A stretch of 64,000 bases of DNA from Kingdonia uniflora (lineage: Eukaryota; Streptophyta; Magnoliopsida; Ranunculales; Circaeasteraceae), in contig JACGCM010000655.1 in assembly GCA_014058105.1 (NCBI GenBank), positions 384,501-448,500 on the forward strand, written 5' to 3'. Each line of letters opens with the position of its first letter. Position 1 is the stretch's first letter. Under the pieces are notes generated by a model, which made no database searches, was not told where the DNA came from, and saw only the letters and a list, made by a program, of their open reading frames with translations. Positions 11,344 to 22,630 of the stretch are shown here, piece by piece. Made by a program: the position numbers and the translations under genes.

Positions 11344-12497
11344 GCTAACCTACCACGGCGTCTGCGCTCTTTAACCACGCCCCCCCACTGGCTTTGAAAG
11401 AGCTCCGCCTTCTCCAGGCTACCTAGGATCCTTGCTTCAACGAACCAACCAACGCTATAGAGTTAGGAGTTTGTAGTTTAGAAGACCTGCCTTGTGTGCT
11501 CAAACCCTATATAGAGTTTTCGGGAAGAAAAAGAGACCTGCTCTATGCGCTTGCCTAGCTAGGAGATAACCCCCGCCTTTTTTTTTTTTTTTTACTCTTA
11601 TCCACCGCTAAACTACTCCGCTGTTCTTTAATGCTCTTTAGACAAATCCGGTTTTTTTTAGCCTCTGGCTTCCTCCCTCTGCCTCTAAACTACTCTTTAA
11701 TACTTGAAAGGTGCTAGCTCTTTTCTTTAATCCGGCTACCGGCAATCAACCCTTTCTTTCGACGCTTCACTGCTAGAAAAAGGAAATGCCACTCATTCTA
11801 CGTACGCAAGTCCTGCGATAATCTAGACTCTTAACCCACTATAGAAAGCCTAGTCAATTGATCCTAGCCAAATCGCTTCTATAAGACGTATTACCACTAT
11901 GAAACTGAAAGCCAAGGATCCTTCACCCCTAACAGAACTCTTTTAAATGACTCTATATACATTACAATTCACTATTCTTTTACCCGTACGTTTTACCCGT
12001 ACGCAAGTTTACTCTTTTCGTACGCAAGTTTAGTGGGTCTCGTGTCCGGGCTTCGCTTCCACCTTTTTTATAACTACCTCCAGGTGTGCACTCTCTAGGC
12101 TTCGACCCTGTCTCCCTATCAGGTGTGCACTCTCTTAGCGTAGCTATTCTCCTCGCTAATTGTTGAGGCGGTACTAAAGCAGCACAGGATTGCGCCTTCT
12201 TTTCTTTATACTAGTTTTTTTTCTCCCCCGGCAAAGAAATCTTTTATTTATGTGGATAAGACTAAAGACGCAGACACTTTATAAATAGCGAAGGATCCTT
12301 GTAATGTATATAGGGGTGGGTGATTGGCTAGTAGTTTGAAGGCAGACGTCTTTCTTCTTTAGGGCTAGGAAAAAGATAGGCCAAGAGCAACAGTTTTGGG
12401 AAAGAAAAAGAGACCCGGGGCCTTGCGTTAGCAACTCACCCCTATCTACAAACGCACTACCAAATAAGCAAGGGCTTTTTCACTATAGACTTCTATA

Positions 12498-12550
12498 GAC
12501 TTCGGTGATCTCGGAGACTTCGGTGATCTCGGAGACTTCGGTGATCTCGG
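12498..12550 (+). repeat. 18-bp tandem, three units
   Basis: GACTTCGGTGATCTCGGA repeated three times, perfect apart from the end. It lies about 380 bp from the 3' end of trnM. Confidence 0.92.
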
Positions 12551-12652
12551 CCGGTCTCGGTGCTGGTTTTTTTTTCACTGGCTATTTGGTGGTCCTAAGC
12601 GCCCAGAAATAGCTGGGACTGCTGCGTTTTGCTTTCTAGTGTGCCACCGGTA

Positions 12653-12794
12653 GGAAACTTCCGTTTAGTGACTGGTAAACGCCAAAAAAAAGAAAGTCAG
12701 TAGATGTAGTTTAGCGGGTGAGACTCAAATTCGGTTTGCTTTGCTAGTGCCACCTGTGGGAAACTTCCGTTTAGTGACTGGTAAACGCCAAAAA
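12653..12794 (+). repeat. 36-bp direct repeat near trnM
   Basis: GGAAACTTCCGTTTAGTGAC plus TGGTAAACGCCAAAAA at 12653-12688 and 12759-12794. Similarity extends upstream as a diverged CTAGTGCCACC block. The second copy ends about 135 bp before the 3' end of trnM. Confidence 0.9.
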
Positions 12795-12930
12795 CTGGTA
12801 GGTAGCCGGGGTGTGTTGTAGCTTTCTAAACCACTTAGAATAGGTTCTGTTATTTTCCATAAAATAAACATTACGCTAAAGCTACCGAACTTGCGTACGG
12901 CGAGTAAATTTCCCCGAGACCGAGAGGATT

Positions 12931-13003
12931 TACCTACTATTGGATTCGAACCAATGACTCTCGCCTTATGAAAGCGATACTCTAACCACTGAGTCAAGTA
13001 GGT
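12931..13003 (-). tRNA. trnM: tRNA-Met(CAU), elongator type, plastid-derived
   Basis: A complete 73-nt cloverleaf read on the minus strand. It has acceptor ACCTACT paired with AGTAGGT and discriminator A, D-stem ACTC/GAGT with loop AGTGGTTA, and anticodon stem TCGCT/GGCGA. The anticodon loop is TTCATAA, with anticodon CAU at 12968-12970. The variable loop is GAGTC and the T-arm is ATTGG-TTCGAAT-CCAAT. It decodes internal AUG in mitochondrial translation. The sequence closely resembles the chloroplast elongator trnM; such plastid-derived copies commonly serve plant mitochondria. All stems pair, so it looks functional. No CCA is encoded. A copy of the ACTTGCGTACG word lies about 25 bp beyond its 3' end (12889-12899). 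A diverged 36-bp duplication lies further downstream (12653-12688, 12759-12794). The minus-strand reading frame across this tRNA is incidental. Confidence 0.95.
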
Positions 13004-16000
13004 CAAGATGGACAATGCACCCCATTTTAAAGCCCCTGACGTCTCTGCTATGCCTCTATATATAGATGGATTCGCTACTATGTGGGTCTTCACTCACATT
13101 CCCTTAAGGCTCCAACCATAACTAGCTAACCCGATCGCCGATTTATTTTAGAACGATGTTAGCCTTCTCAACCAAGCGCCCAACCCCTAAGCCAAAGTTG
13201 GACGTCGAACTCCTATAGTCATAATAGTGCTTCCGCTGACTGCTGGTAGTGGTCATGTGAATAGTCACGAAGAGCGCTTTCATCAGACCTACGTTCGTCT
13301 ATAGGCTTTAAAAAGGATCCTTGGCTAGGAATGAAATTCCTTTCTTTCGTAGTGCGTCTGCTTTTCCTTAATCCGCGCAAAATCCAACTCTATTCTTTCT
13401 TTTTAGTAGTTCAAGAACAGTCATTCGTGTTCCGTCTTTCGTTCTTTTTTTTGGCCAGAACAGTCCGGAGTACCTAGAGTAACCCCCATTACAGCGTAGG
13501 TAAGATAGTTCGAATAGTCGAGGTAGGTTGAGAAGGATCCTCGCGCATTCAGTAGTCAAGCACAAAGGAAAAGAAGCCAGATACCCAGATACTCATAAGG
13601 ATCCTTGCGGCTTTTGGGTGATAACACAAAAGACCTCACCCGGGGGTAGCGTAAGTAGCTGCCGTAGATAGCCCACCCTACTATGAATAGCGCCTTGCCT
13701 GACTCTTTTTTAAGCGTCCCAACTTCTAAAAAAGAGTGGTTAAAGCCATTACCCCTTTCCTACTAGCCGGCCTAGATTCCTACTAGCCGGCCTAGAAACG
13801 AACGCAAATGGCCACACTCCACAAATGAAATCCCTTTCATTTAGAAGAAGCAGAGTTCACCCGAAACCCGCAAGAGCTTTTTTTTTTGGCTAGACTACTC
13901 ATGCAGCCGAGGAGGTGGTGCTTCGTAATGAAAGGTTTTTTTAAGATCGAAGACTAAGAGTTTGCGCTCTTTTTTTTGAGGCCCGTGTCAAAAAAAAAAA
14001 ACAAATAGATGTAAGGCCTAATCCAAAGCCCAATACGAAGCAACGCTGGTCCTTGAAGCCATTGGGATGGGTTTCTTTTTTTAGAACAGTTCATTTCCTT
14101 TGCTTTTCCTTTTTCGGCATACCCCGGTCTTTTCTTTTGGAGCAAGATAGATATTCCCTTCAGTTGTTGGGAAAGGCTACTAATGATAGCAGCTTGCGGG
14201 TTTGCTTTTCTTTTTTCCTCTTTTCTTAGAGCTAACACGCAAGGAATCTATATCTCTAGATTCCCAATCCTTAAAAAAAAAGCCGGAAACGTAGGTTGTA
14301 GCTAGTGATACCTTTTGAAAAACCTGCGTTGGCTTTTTTTTCTTTCTCTCAACTAATTTCGACGTACGCAAGTGGCGCGCTCAAAGGCCCATAGCGATAC
14401 TAAGGGAACCACTGTGCTAAACCCACAGGTTTCTAGTGCTGGCCGTAGTTTAGAAGACCGGTGACTTGAGTCTTCAAAAGCGCTAAAATACATTCTTTAC
14501 ATAGTATAGGGGTAGCACGGCTCGCTTCCTTCTATAAGAGACAGTGAGAAGCAACAAGAGACAGTGAGAAGCAACGCAAGTTTGCCCTTAAGCGCCCATG
14601 CCTAAGCTACGTTTCGCGAGTGGCTTTAGCTATTGATTCAAGAGATTCTAATAGCCGAAAAAGTGAAGCGTACGCCCGAAAAAAATAGTCTTCGTCCTTT
14701 CTTACGCCCGTGCAAGTACAACCATGCTAGTCTTCGCCCTTGTTCTGTCAAACCTTTGGACCTATTTTAAAAGCAAGTGAAAGCCAAGGATCCTTCGACG
14801 TGGCTCCTAGCTTCAATAGGACTCGGGTTTATCCTTTTACAGCCCGACAAGAAAACTCTATCAATCAGGACCTTTGCCCGTGGAGGAAAAGGGCTAAAAA
14901 AAGCTATGATCGGCAGTGGTGGCAGGCAGCGAGGGCCCACTCATGAATAGCACACCAGCTGTTTAGGCATCGACCCTCTCAAATGACTATATAGAGTGTT
15001 AGGCACCTCGCTACGTGCAGGAGAGTGAAGCAGACTCTTTCTATACTAGGCACTTCCTAAACTACGCTATAGCTCCTCCCAGGTCTCAAGCCTACCGACG
15101 TAGAGTAGTGGCAAGGTTTTCTAACTTTGGCCTATGGTCCAGCCAAATTTGATCAAAGGCCAGTAACAGTTAGGCGTGGATTTCTCAAAGTTTCATACGT
15201 GGCTCTTTTAAGGGTGGGGAGTAGTTAGGGAAAATGCCTCGAGCTTAGCCTAGTAGGTTTTCAGAGGCTAAGCGCAGAGGTAGAAGCACCACTACGAATA
15301 GGGGTTTTTTTGAGAAGCCATCTCGAGACTCAAGCAAGCTTATGGTTTTTTTTTGAGAAGTCCTACAGGCATCGATGCGCCAGAGTCATCTATTTCATTG
15401 CCGCCGCACACCTAGGATCCTTCCTAACAATTAGAGCTATTTAAAACAAGGATCCTTGACTCTTTCTTGCGTTGAGTGGCTCTTTCTCTTTAGGACCCGT
15501 TCGTTGGAGTGAAAGAAGAAGAAGAAGAAGAGGATGCTCGCTTTGGCTCCATGTATAGCGAAATCAGTTGTGGCCAAGTCTCGGTCGATAGGATCACATA
15601 GCCGGATCAAAAAAGCGGTGCGTCGCCTAAACTACTGGATATAGAGGACGAAAGAAAAGAGGTAGATAAGCAAATAGTAGACCAAGAAGGGTTTTTTAGC
15701 GTGAGAAGTCCTACAGGCACGACCACCACGTCGAATCGTTTGCGTTAGCTCTAACAGGGTTGGACGAGAGTCGTACTAGGCCTAGACCTTTCTTCGCCCT
15801 ACGCTCTCCCATTTGGCTTTCCGGGGAACCTAGACCTTTCTTCGCCCTACGCTCTCCCATTCGGCTTCCAGGGAAGGAAAAGAGGCGGGCCATGACACGA
15901 AATAGGTCCTGTAAACTACGAGGCACATAAGAGGATTTACAGGCCCTAAGAGACGGTATGACGACGCTAAGGCAGCAAGACTTTTAGTTGTCCTTTGCCT

Positions 16001-16670
16001 AATGAAAAAGGCCTTTTTCATTAGGAGAAAGGGGGAAGAAGTCCGACTTAGGAAAAGAGCGACTCCAAACTACAAACTACAACTACTCCTAAGGGTGATT
16101 AGGCATTGTGCCCAGTAGTTAGAGACGATTGGCTGTTCGAGAGTCTGATCCATAGAGCTAGTCTCAGAGTCTGACCACTAAATAAAGACGTACCCCTTCT
16201 GTTCTAACCAGAGAAAGACACCTCGCTTATACGCAGGGTGAGGTTCTAGATCCCAGGATTCTCCGATGTCTACGCCGCCTTCTTTCTTTTGAAGACGCGC
16301 CATTTTCGTAGTTTAGGAACTACAAGCGAATGGAAGTCTGGGTATTTTCTTCTAGCTTTTAGCACCATCTAGGTAGGATCCTAAACTACGAGTGATTTTT
16401 TAACAGGGAATCGACTCACTCTTCCATTCACCTTTTACAAGGCCTTTTTAAGGGGATTGATAGCTCCGTTGCGAGAGTTCCGCTCTTCCAAGGATCCTTG
16501 GTACACACAATTCAGGCGGTTTGCTAATGAAGATCTCTTCTACCTCTTTAAAGTACTGGTGGCCCGCTTTTTCGTAGTCATATAGAAGCATAGAAGCGTG
16601 GTTCAACAAGTAGGCGTGCCGAAGAATGGCAAAGGCAAGGATCCTTGCTTAGGCGCCTCCCTTCCCTTCT
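13004..16670. other. Intergenic, upstream side of trnM
   Basis: No gene seen. 13130-13215 looks faintly tRNA-like but does not fold. A short AGAGACAGTGAGAAGCAAC tandem lies at about 14541-14575, and a (GAA)n microsatellite near 15511-15530. I found no convincing promoter for trnM. Confidence 0.65.
15781..15875 (+). repeat. 48-bp tandem duplication
   Basis: CCTAGACCTTTCTTCGCCC onward, units 15781-15828 and 15829-15875. They differ by a few bases and one indel. Confidence 0.9.
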
Positions 16671-16790
16671 AGAATCGCTTTGGGAGTATAGACAACGTAG
16701 AATCGCTTTGGGATTGGGAGTATAGACAACGTAGAATCGCTTTGGGAGTATAGACAACGTAGAATCGCTGGGGTGTGTTGGGGTATAGAC
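16671..16790 (+). repeat. 28-bp tandem array
   Basis: AGAATCGCTTTGGGAGTATA followed by GACAACGT: units 16671-16698, 16699-16732 (6 bp longer), 16733-16760, and a diverged fourth. It supplies the C-terminal repeats of the longest open frame in the window (minus strand, 16669-17169), which I do not regard as a gene. Confidence 0.9.
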
Positions 16791-19700
16791 AATGGTTGAT
16801 CCTGTCCCTGCTATCACACCTATTCGAGAGTCCACTTTCTCTTTGGTTCCTGAACAACGCGGATATGAGGTTCGCTAGCGTCTTAATAGGTTGCGGCACT
16901 ACTACGGCAGGTAGTAAAGAGGCCGGAGAGAGTTCTTTGAGTGTGGCCCGGGGTTTCTTTGATCCATACGCGGTCTTCGAAGCCAAGAGTCCGACGTGAA
17001 AAAAAAAAAAAAAGAGCTTATATATAAGCAGCAGCATCTTCTCCTTAACCACTTGCGCCTCTACTTGAGAGCCAAAGCAAGACAAGAGAATGCAGGACCC
17101 TTTGCTTTGACCCCGTCTTTCGCATATAGCTCGCCTATGAACGCGAGGGAGCAAACTCCTTTCAACCATTTGCCCAGGTCCTAGGCAGAAAAGACGTAGG
17201 CCGAAAAAAAACTATCACTATAGCGGTAAAAAAAAAAACCCATCACGAATAGTCAGCTCTAAACTACTAGTTTAGGTTGGGTGCAGGACTATACACTATA
17301 GAAAGAGCCGTGTACGACTATGTAGGATGGAGATAGAAAGCCGTGTACGATGGAGATAGAAAAAGCCGTGTACGACTATACTAGAGAAAGAGCCGTGTAG
17401 GATGGAGAATCAATGGCGGACCCTTTCCCTGCGGTTCTGGCGGTTCTATGCCCACCTCCGTAGGCTATGCAATTCGCTTGCTTTCCTTCTATTCGCTTGC
17501 TTTCCTTCTATTGGTCCGAGACAGGAAAAGGCGCCTTTTTTTTTTTTTTTAAAAGGAACCACACGACGCGATTAGATCTATCTTTACGACGCGATTAGAC
17601 CAAAGAAAAGACCTAGCTTTTCTTCCACCACGCGACGCGTTTTTGCCTACCTCATTACAGAGCTACAAGTTTGGAGCGAGTTTGTCTTCTAAAAAAAACA
17701 ACCACCTATACATGGAGGTTTTCTTGATCTACTTAATGATCTAACCCCAGAATGTCTATGCGGCAAAAAAAAAGAACACAACAAAGAAGTTCCCACGAGA
17801 GAAGTGGGCTTACGATCATCCTGTGGGTAGATTAGGGGAAGAATAGCGCGCCTCCAAACTACAAACTACAAAAAAAAACACACGAAAAAGAAGATGACAA
17901 GGAATGGGTGTGTTGGGGACCTCCATCTCGAGAATGCTTGGGCGAAGGATCCGTCTATGCTAAGCGAAGTGCGCACATGAGCTCCAAAACACACCTTTAA
18001 GAGGTAGCCAAGTCAAGCACAGAAGAGTAGAATAGTGTGTGTTTGTGTTTTAGAAGACGCGCCAAAAAAGAGCTAGGTGGTTAGCCGTAGCGTAGCCAAG
18101 TCAAGCACAGAAGAGTAGAAAAGTTGTGTTTTAGAAGACGCGTCAGACACAAGACAGAGCTACTTGCGTACGGTGAGCCAAGGCTGGTGATTTATTTTTG
18201 CTACAGGTAGGGCTTTTAAAAGCCGGACCAGAAAAAAGCATCAAAAGAGAACGGAAGCCAAGTGAGGATATGTAGGATCCTTCTCGCCTATCCAACCAAA
18301 AGAGAGAAGGCAACGTAGGACTCATTCATACGCAAGAACTGAGAACAGAAGCCATCGAGGGTAGTTTAGGATCCTAAACTACGACTACTCGACAGCCATC
18401 AGGTAGTTAGGGAGTCGTAGAGTGAGTTCAGTCCCGCCGGCCCGCAACACACCCATCAGAGACAGAGAGCTAGGGCAGAGACTAGAGAACCTAACGTAAC
18501 TAGAGAGAATGAAGCCTGAGAGCGTAGTGTGGCGCTTTAAAAAGCATGGGGATCTGTTGGAATGGAAGAAGTTTGATCTATCGCTGTGGATGCCAGCATA
18601 TTTGATGAAGGAAACGCAAGTTTCACAGAAGAAAGTAGGTAGCTTTAGAGGCACAAATCCACATTAAAGAAACATTAAAGAGCATTAGTAGTTTAGAGCT
18701 TGCGCAAGCCTTAAAGAGCATTAAGGAGTAGTTTAGAGGCACAAATTCACTCTAGTAGCTAGGATCCTTAGCTCAATACCTTATTTTGCTACCTTGGGTT
18801 TTTCCTCTGCGCCACTTGAAAGGCTTCTAATTTGTTCCACCGTCTCTTATTTAACTCCTAAACTACTAAAGCCCTTGGGTTTTTCCCACCTTAGGTTCCC
18901 GCCTTCGGTTTTTCCCGACGTGGCCACTATTTACATTACCACTACCTTAGGTTTCTCCGTACGCAAGTTCGGTTTTTCCCGACGCGGCTTTCTCCTGAGG
19001 TTCTCACCTATGGCTTTTTCCTTAGTCCCGCCTTAGTCCCGCCTATGGCTTTTTCCTTCGGTTCTCGCCTATGGCTTTTGACTCAACTGCACTAGGCTCT
19101 CTTTAAAGGACTTCTTCTTTTGACTCAACTGCACTAGGCTCTCTTTAAAGGCTTCTTTTGACTCTTTTTCTTATTCTTATAGCTCTTTTCTTTAATCCGG
19201 CTACCTTAGGTTCTCCCCGTGGCTTTTTCTGGCTCCACCTATGGCTTCTTTGCTCAATCTTAGCTCGTAGTTTAGGATCCTACCTATTCTAGTGGGCACT
19301 ACGTAGAAAGCTACCTTATCTTGCTTTTCATAGCTTTAGCAACCTTAGGCTTCTATTTAAAACCCTTGGCTCTGCTTTTCCGTACGCAAGTTAGCTCTTT
19401 AATACTTGAAACCTCTAAGCTACTCTTTAATACTTGTCAGAAGAAAATACCACCTCCAAACTACTTAGAGTTAGCTCAATACCTTATTTTGCTTCCTTCT
19501 CTACCTTTTCCGTACGCAAGTCCGTTAAAAAACCACCTTATCCGAGACCGGCCGAGATCACCGAAGTCTGCCAACGCACTATCTTGCAACCTGGGGAGTT
19601 CTTCCACACCAATGACGCTCCAGACTCTTATTTAACGTACGCAAGTCCGATAGCTTTAGCGTAATGTATATTTAATGGAAAATAACAGAACCTATCCTAA

Positions 19701-20801
19701 ACTACAAAAGCTACTTGCGTACGAAGAAAATACCTCTAATTGCTTCTAAACTACAATCCCTATGGCGCCCTTCCTCTTTTTTAAGGATCAATCTTTTCCA
19801 CGTACGCAAGTTCCATCAAAGGAGAGTTAAATGAAAAGCTGCTAAAAAAAGAGATAGAGAGATAGAGGAACCCGGGCCATCTTCCGCCCACTACTAAGGA
19901 ACGTTGGCTAATTGTTTGGAGCTAGTGCTCTACAATCAGACGCATCCTAGGAACGAAGGTAGTTTAGAAAGCTGCTCCGCGATCACTATTCCACTTGAGA
20001 CCCCAGATCGGGAAAGGAAGGTCGTACCACTCACATCTCCTTTTGATAGGTTCAGTGCAACTACAAAGGAAAAACTAGCTTCAGCTGAGTAGTTTAGAAG
20101 GATCCTAATCATTGGAAGAAAGAAAGGCAATAGGAAGGTAGTAGAGGACTTCAGGTAGGCAATGAAGTTTCGGGGGATGAACTTCAAAACATTTGGCAGT
20201 GGCCTCTAAAACACACTACGTCTAAGCCTAAGCGAGCCTACTCAACTACTTGCGTACGGCGAAAAAGCTTTGGCTAGTAGTTAGAGGACTTCAGGGAGGC
20301 AATAGTGATAGCTGAGTGCGCAGAAAGACCAAGAGTGATAGCAATGAAGTTTCGTCAATGGCAAACACAAGCGCTGGTGCTAGACTGTAGGAGTGAGGGA
20401 AAGACCTTACCACTTTCTTTCATAGTAGGTCATGCATAGTAGGTTAGGTTGGAGCGGTAGTTGTAGTTATAGCTGTAGTTTGGAGCGCCTCTAAAGCTAC
20501 CTACAAAAGCTACCTACTTGCCAGCTTCGCGCTATGCTTTAAAAACTGGTCTGCCCAACCTATAGACCTGCACAATTTGCTCCACTTCAGCGCTTTTGAT
20601 CTATGAATCTCTCAAGGCGCTACTTGACATGATTCGGCCTACCTATTTTTTGACCACTTCAAGGATCCTTCTTTGATCTTTTGATCTATCTAGGCGAAAA
20701 AAACCCGCTTCTTAAAAACAGCCTCTTTTCTACAAACTGGATTAAAGACAAATCCTACCTACTTGAATCAAAGACAGGACATAGACATAGCTGTTTTCCC
20801 C
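16791..20801. other. Intergenic, word-rich
   Basis: No gene seen. GCCGTGTACGACTAT / GATGGAGATAGAAA units lie at 17290-17410. A 29-bp repeat (GTAGCCAAGTCAAGCACAGA...) lies at 18004-18032 and 18092-18120. A 34-bp repeat (TTTTGACTCAACTGCACTAG...) lies at 19076-19109 and 19118-19151. CCTATGGCTTTTTCCTT units lie at 18880-19080. Confidence 0.7.
18361..18382. repeat. 22-bp perfect palindrome (parent of the GTAGTTTAG and AGGATCCT words)
   Basis: GTAGTTTAGGA is followed directly by its exact reverse complement, centred on the BamHI site GGATCC. The two commonest words of the window, GTAGTTTAG and AGGATCCT, are the arm and the centre of this palindrome. Half-palindromes (arm plus centre) recur, for example near 2573, 16376, 19269, 24834, 29686, 46203, 46229, 60132 and 62410. 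Many more copies keep only the arm or only the centre. Confidence 0.9.
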
Positions 20802-20863
20802 CTTATCCACCGCTTTTCCGCACTACGAAAGCGTCTCTAGCTACTTCTTTCTAAAAAAACACC
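20802..20863 (+). repeat. 62-bp direct repeat, copy 1
   Basis: Matches 21092-21153 with one difference. It begins CTTATCCACCGCTTTTCC and ends CTTTCTAAAAAAACACC. With the next pair (20880-20926 and 21236-21282) it shows that a block of about 130 bp was duplicated and then opened by inserts. Confidence 0.9.
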
Positions 20864-20879
20864 TGTCCTCCGCGCTTTG

Positions 20880-20926
20880 GAAGCGTTGGTTTACTAGGTA
20901 GCCGTACGTAAGTTTCAAATAGCTCA
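20880..20926 (+). repeat. 47-bp repeat with the GTACGTAAGT subfamily word, copy 1
   Basis: Matches 21236-21282 with one difference. It holds TAGGTAGCCGTACGTAAG followed by TTTCAAATAGC. The diagnostic T (GTACGTAAGT instead of GTACGCAAGT) also occurs with the same flanks at 9323-9350 and 34615-34639. Confidence 0.9.
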
Positions 20927-21091
20927 GAGGTATGTGCACTATATGAGGAGGATCCTTAAAGAAAATAAAAGAACAGCGGAAAAGCGGTGGATGTAGTTTA
21001 GAAGCATTCTAAACTACTCACCGTACGCAAGTGCCCTTCCTTTCTCTTTCTCTATGGAAGCGTCGCTTTTTTCCTACTTCTTATCCACCGT

Positions 21092-21153
21092 CTTATCCAC
21101 CGCTTTTCCGCACTACGAAAGCGTCGCTAGCTACTTCTTTCTAAAAAAACACC
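21092..21153 (+). repeat. 62-bp direct repeat, copy 2
   Basis: The partner of 20802-20863, 290 bp downstream. A second, shorter copy of its start (TCTTATCCACCG) lies immediately before it. Confidence 0.9.
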
Positions 21154-21235
21154 GGTCTTTCCTTTCTCTTGGAAGCGTTGGTTGACTAGGATTAAAGAGT
21201 AGTTTAGAAGCGTGGGTTTGCACCTGTCTCTTGGG

Positions 21236-21282
21236 GAAGCGTTGGTTGACTAGGTAGCCGTACGTAAGTTTCAAATAGCTCA
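21236..21282 (+). repeat. 47-bp repeat with the GTACGTAAGT subfamily word, copy 2
   Basis: The partner of 20880-20926. It is immediately followed by a minus-strand copy of the common word, ACTTGCGTACG (21283-21293). Confidence 0.9.
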
Positions 21283-21304
21283 CTTGCGTACGAGGATCCT
21301 TGGA

Positions 21305-22630
21305 GTGATTAGAGCTAGGCGAACAAGGGACTACGTAGCTTAGGATCTAGGTCTACAGGTAGTTAGGAGCTAACTCTTCTCTAGCTCAGGTGGCCTCCTT
21401 ATCTTGCGCGCCCAGCCCCAAACTACCCCTACAGGCGCCTATTTTTTTTTGCCTCGTCTCTAAACTACAAACTACCTTTTGGTTGCCCAGCGTTGCCTCG
21501 TCTATTTCTTTTGATTGATAACTAGACTACCCCCCAAAAAAAGGATTTCCTTTTGATCACTCTCGCTGCATTAGCTAGCCACCTATCACTCTTCAGTGGC
21601 AAAACTCCTATGCACGCCTCCGGGTGATCTCTTCATAAGAAGGAAGGACGCACATTTCATAAGAAGGAAAGACGCATTTCATAAGAAGGAAAGACGCATT
21701 TCATAAGAAGGAAGGACGCGTAGCACTATAGGAAAAGGAAAGACAGCTCACCAAGGATCCTGCCGAGAAAGGAGCCCAGTCAAAAAGCACGTGTCGCCCA
21801 TATAGACCATGTCTTTTTTAAGAAGAGAGACTTTCCTTGAGAACATGTTGGAAGTCCCAAAGCAAAGATACGTCACTAAAAAAAAACCAAAGACATGGGG
21901 CATATAGCGTCGCCCTATAAGCATCGAAGAAAGGAAGCCTTTAAATAAGGGATTGAGTTGCTTGTGGCCGTAATGTATATTTTAGGCAACCAGCCACCGG
22001 AGTGAAATAAGAGTAAGGGGGGGTGTGGCGTTTGCGGTTCTGCTGGACTAGTGGAGACTGTCTTAGGTGGGAAAGAAGCTATTAGATGAGTGGAGCAAGG
22101 CACAACGCGATTGGTGGAGTGGGGGGTGGCTACTAAGGGGCTGCGCTATAGCTAGGTCAAGAAGTAACCCTATGACCACAAAAGCGGCAAGGATCCTAAA
22201 CTACCCTCGTATCTAGCAGTCTTCTTTTATTTCTTGCTTTCCCAAACTATTGGAAAAGAAGGTCGTCTCCACAATACACTGCTAGACTATTGGGACTTCG
22301 GGCTATCTTACCTATCCCCACTACTTGGGCGACTCTGGCTACTCTGGCTGCTCTGGCGACTCTGTCTACTTAGACGACTCTGGCTACTCTGGCTACTTAG
22401 ACGACTCAGGCTGCTTGAGATATGAAAGGCACCGTGTTTTCCATCATCGCAACTAGACGCGATCGATAAGGAAGTGTTGGTTGATCAGCGAGAGTCCTCT
22501 GGTTCGTAGTAGGTTTGTCTATAGTAGGACTAGTGGTAGCGGCGGGTTGTTCTTTTGTCTATAGTAGGGCTGGTGGTAGCGGCGGGTTGTTCTTTTGTCT
22601 ATAGTAGGGCTAGGTTCTAAAAAAAGCATA
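21305..22630 (+). repeat. Diverged segmental duplication, copy A
   Basis: Blocks in this segment match 27003-27990 in the same order: GATTAGAGCTAGGCGAACA at the start; the CTATGCACGC block followed by tandem CATAAGAAGGAA; the AAAGACAGCTCACCAAGG block; GCGTCGCCCT; the TTGGGACTTCGGGCTATC block with a Gly/Tyr-coding minisatellite; and GACGCGATC followed by GGTTGATCAGCGA. Between blocks the copies differ by substitutions and by short inserts, many of them repeat words. This copy has a four-unit tandem CATTTCATAAGAAGGAAAGA at about 21647-21720. No gene is recognised. Confidence 0.88.
21967..21987 (+). repeat. 21-bp GCCGTAATGT...TTTTAGGC element, copy 2
   Basis: A perfect copy on the plus strand. 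Its outer flanks (GATTGAGTTG to the left, CGGAGTGAAATAAGAGT to the right) resemble those of the minus-strand copy at 35953-35973, so the element is in opposite orientation within similar surroundings. Confidence 0.85.

Larger units (their letters stand above)
11344..12930. other. Intergenic, downstream side of trnM
   Basis: No gene seen apart from repeats listed separately. A T17 run lies near 11577. A TACCCGTACG / GTACGCAAGT cluster lies at 11990-12025. No clear 3'-end stem-loop is seen directly after trnM; the nearest element is the ACTTGCGTACG word at 12889-12899. Confidence 0.65.

Noticed and set aside
12725..13093. 122-codon open frame, minus strand
   Set aside because: It runs straight through trnM and through a repeat copy, so it is not a protein gene.
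13130..13215. tRNA-like stretch (AAGCGCCCAAC...GTTGGACGTCGAACTCC), perhaps a trnI-CAU remnant
   Set aside because: The anticodon arm would need a 12-nt loop, and the acceptor and T stems do not pair.
16669..17169. Longest open frame, 166 codons, minus strand
   Set aside because: Its C-terminal part is the 28-bp tandem array read through. There is no recognisable domain, and open frames overlap it on the other strand.
17290..17410. Repeated GAGCCGTGTACGACTAT resembling the start of a group II domain V
   Set aside because: No complementary GTACGGTTC half; it is a local tandem repeat.
18361..18382. Identity with the Bpu elements of cycad mitochondria
   Set aside because: Those are longer (about 36 bp) with different sequence as I remember them; only the general idea of a dispersed short element is shared.
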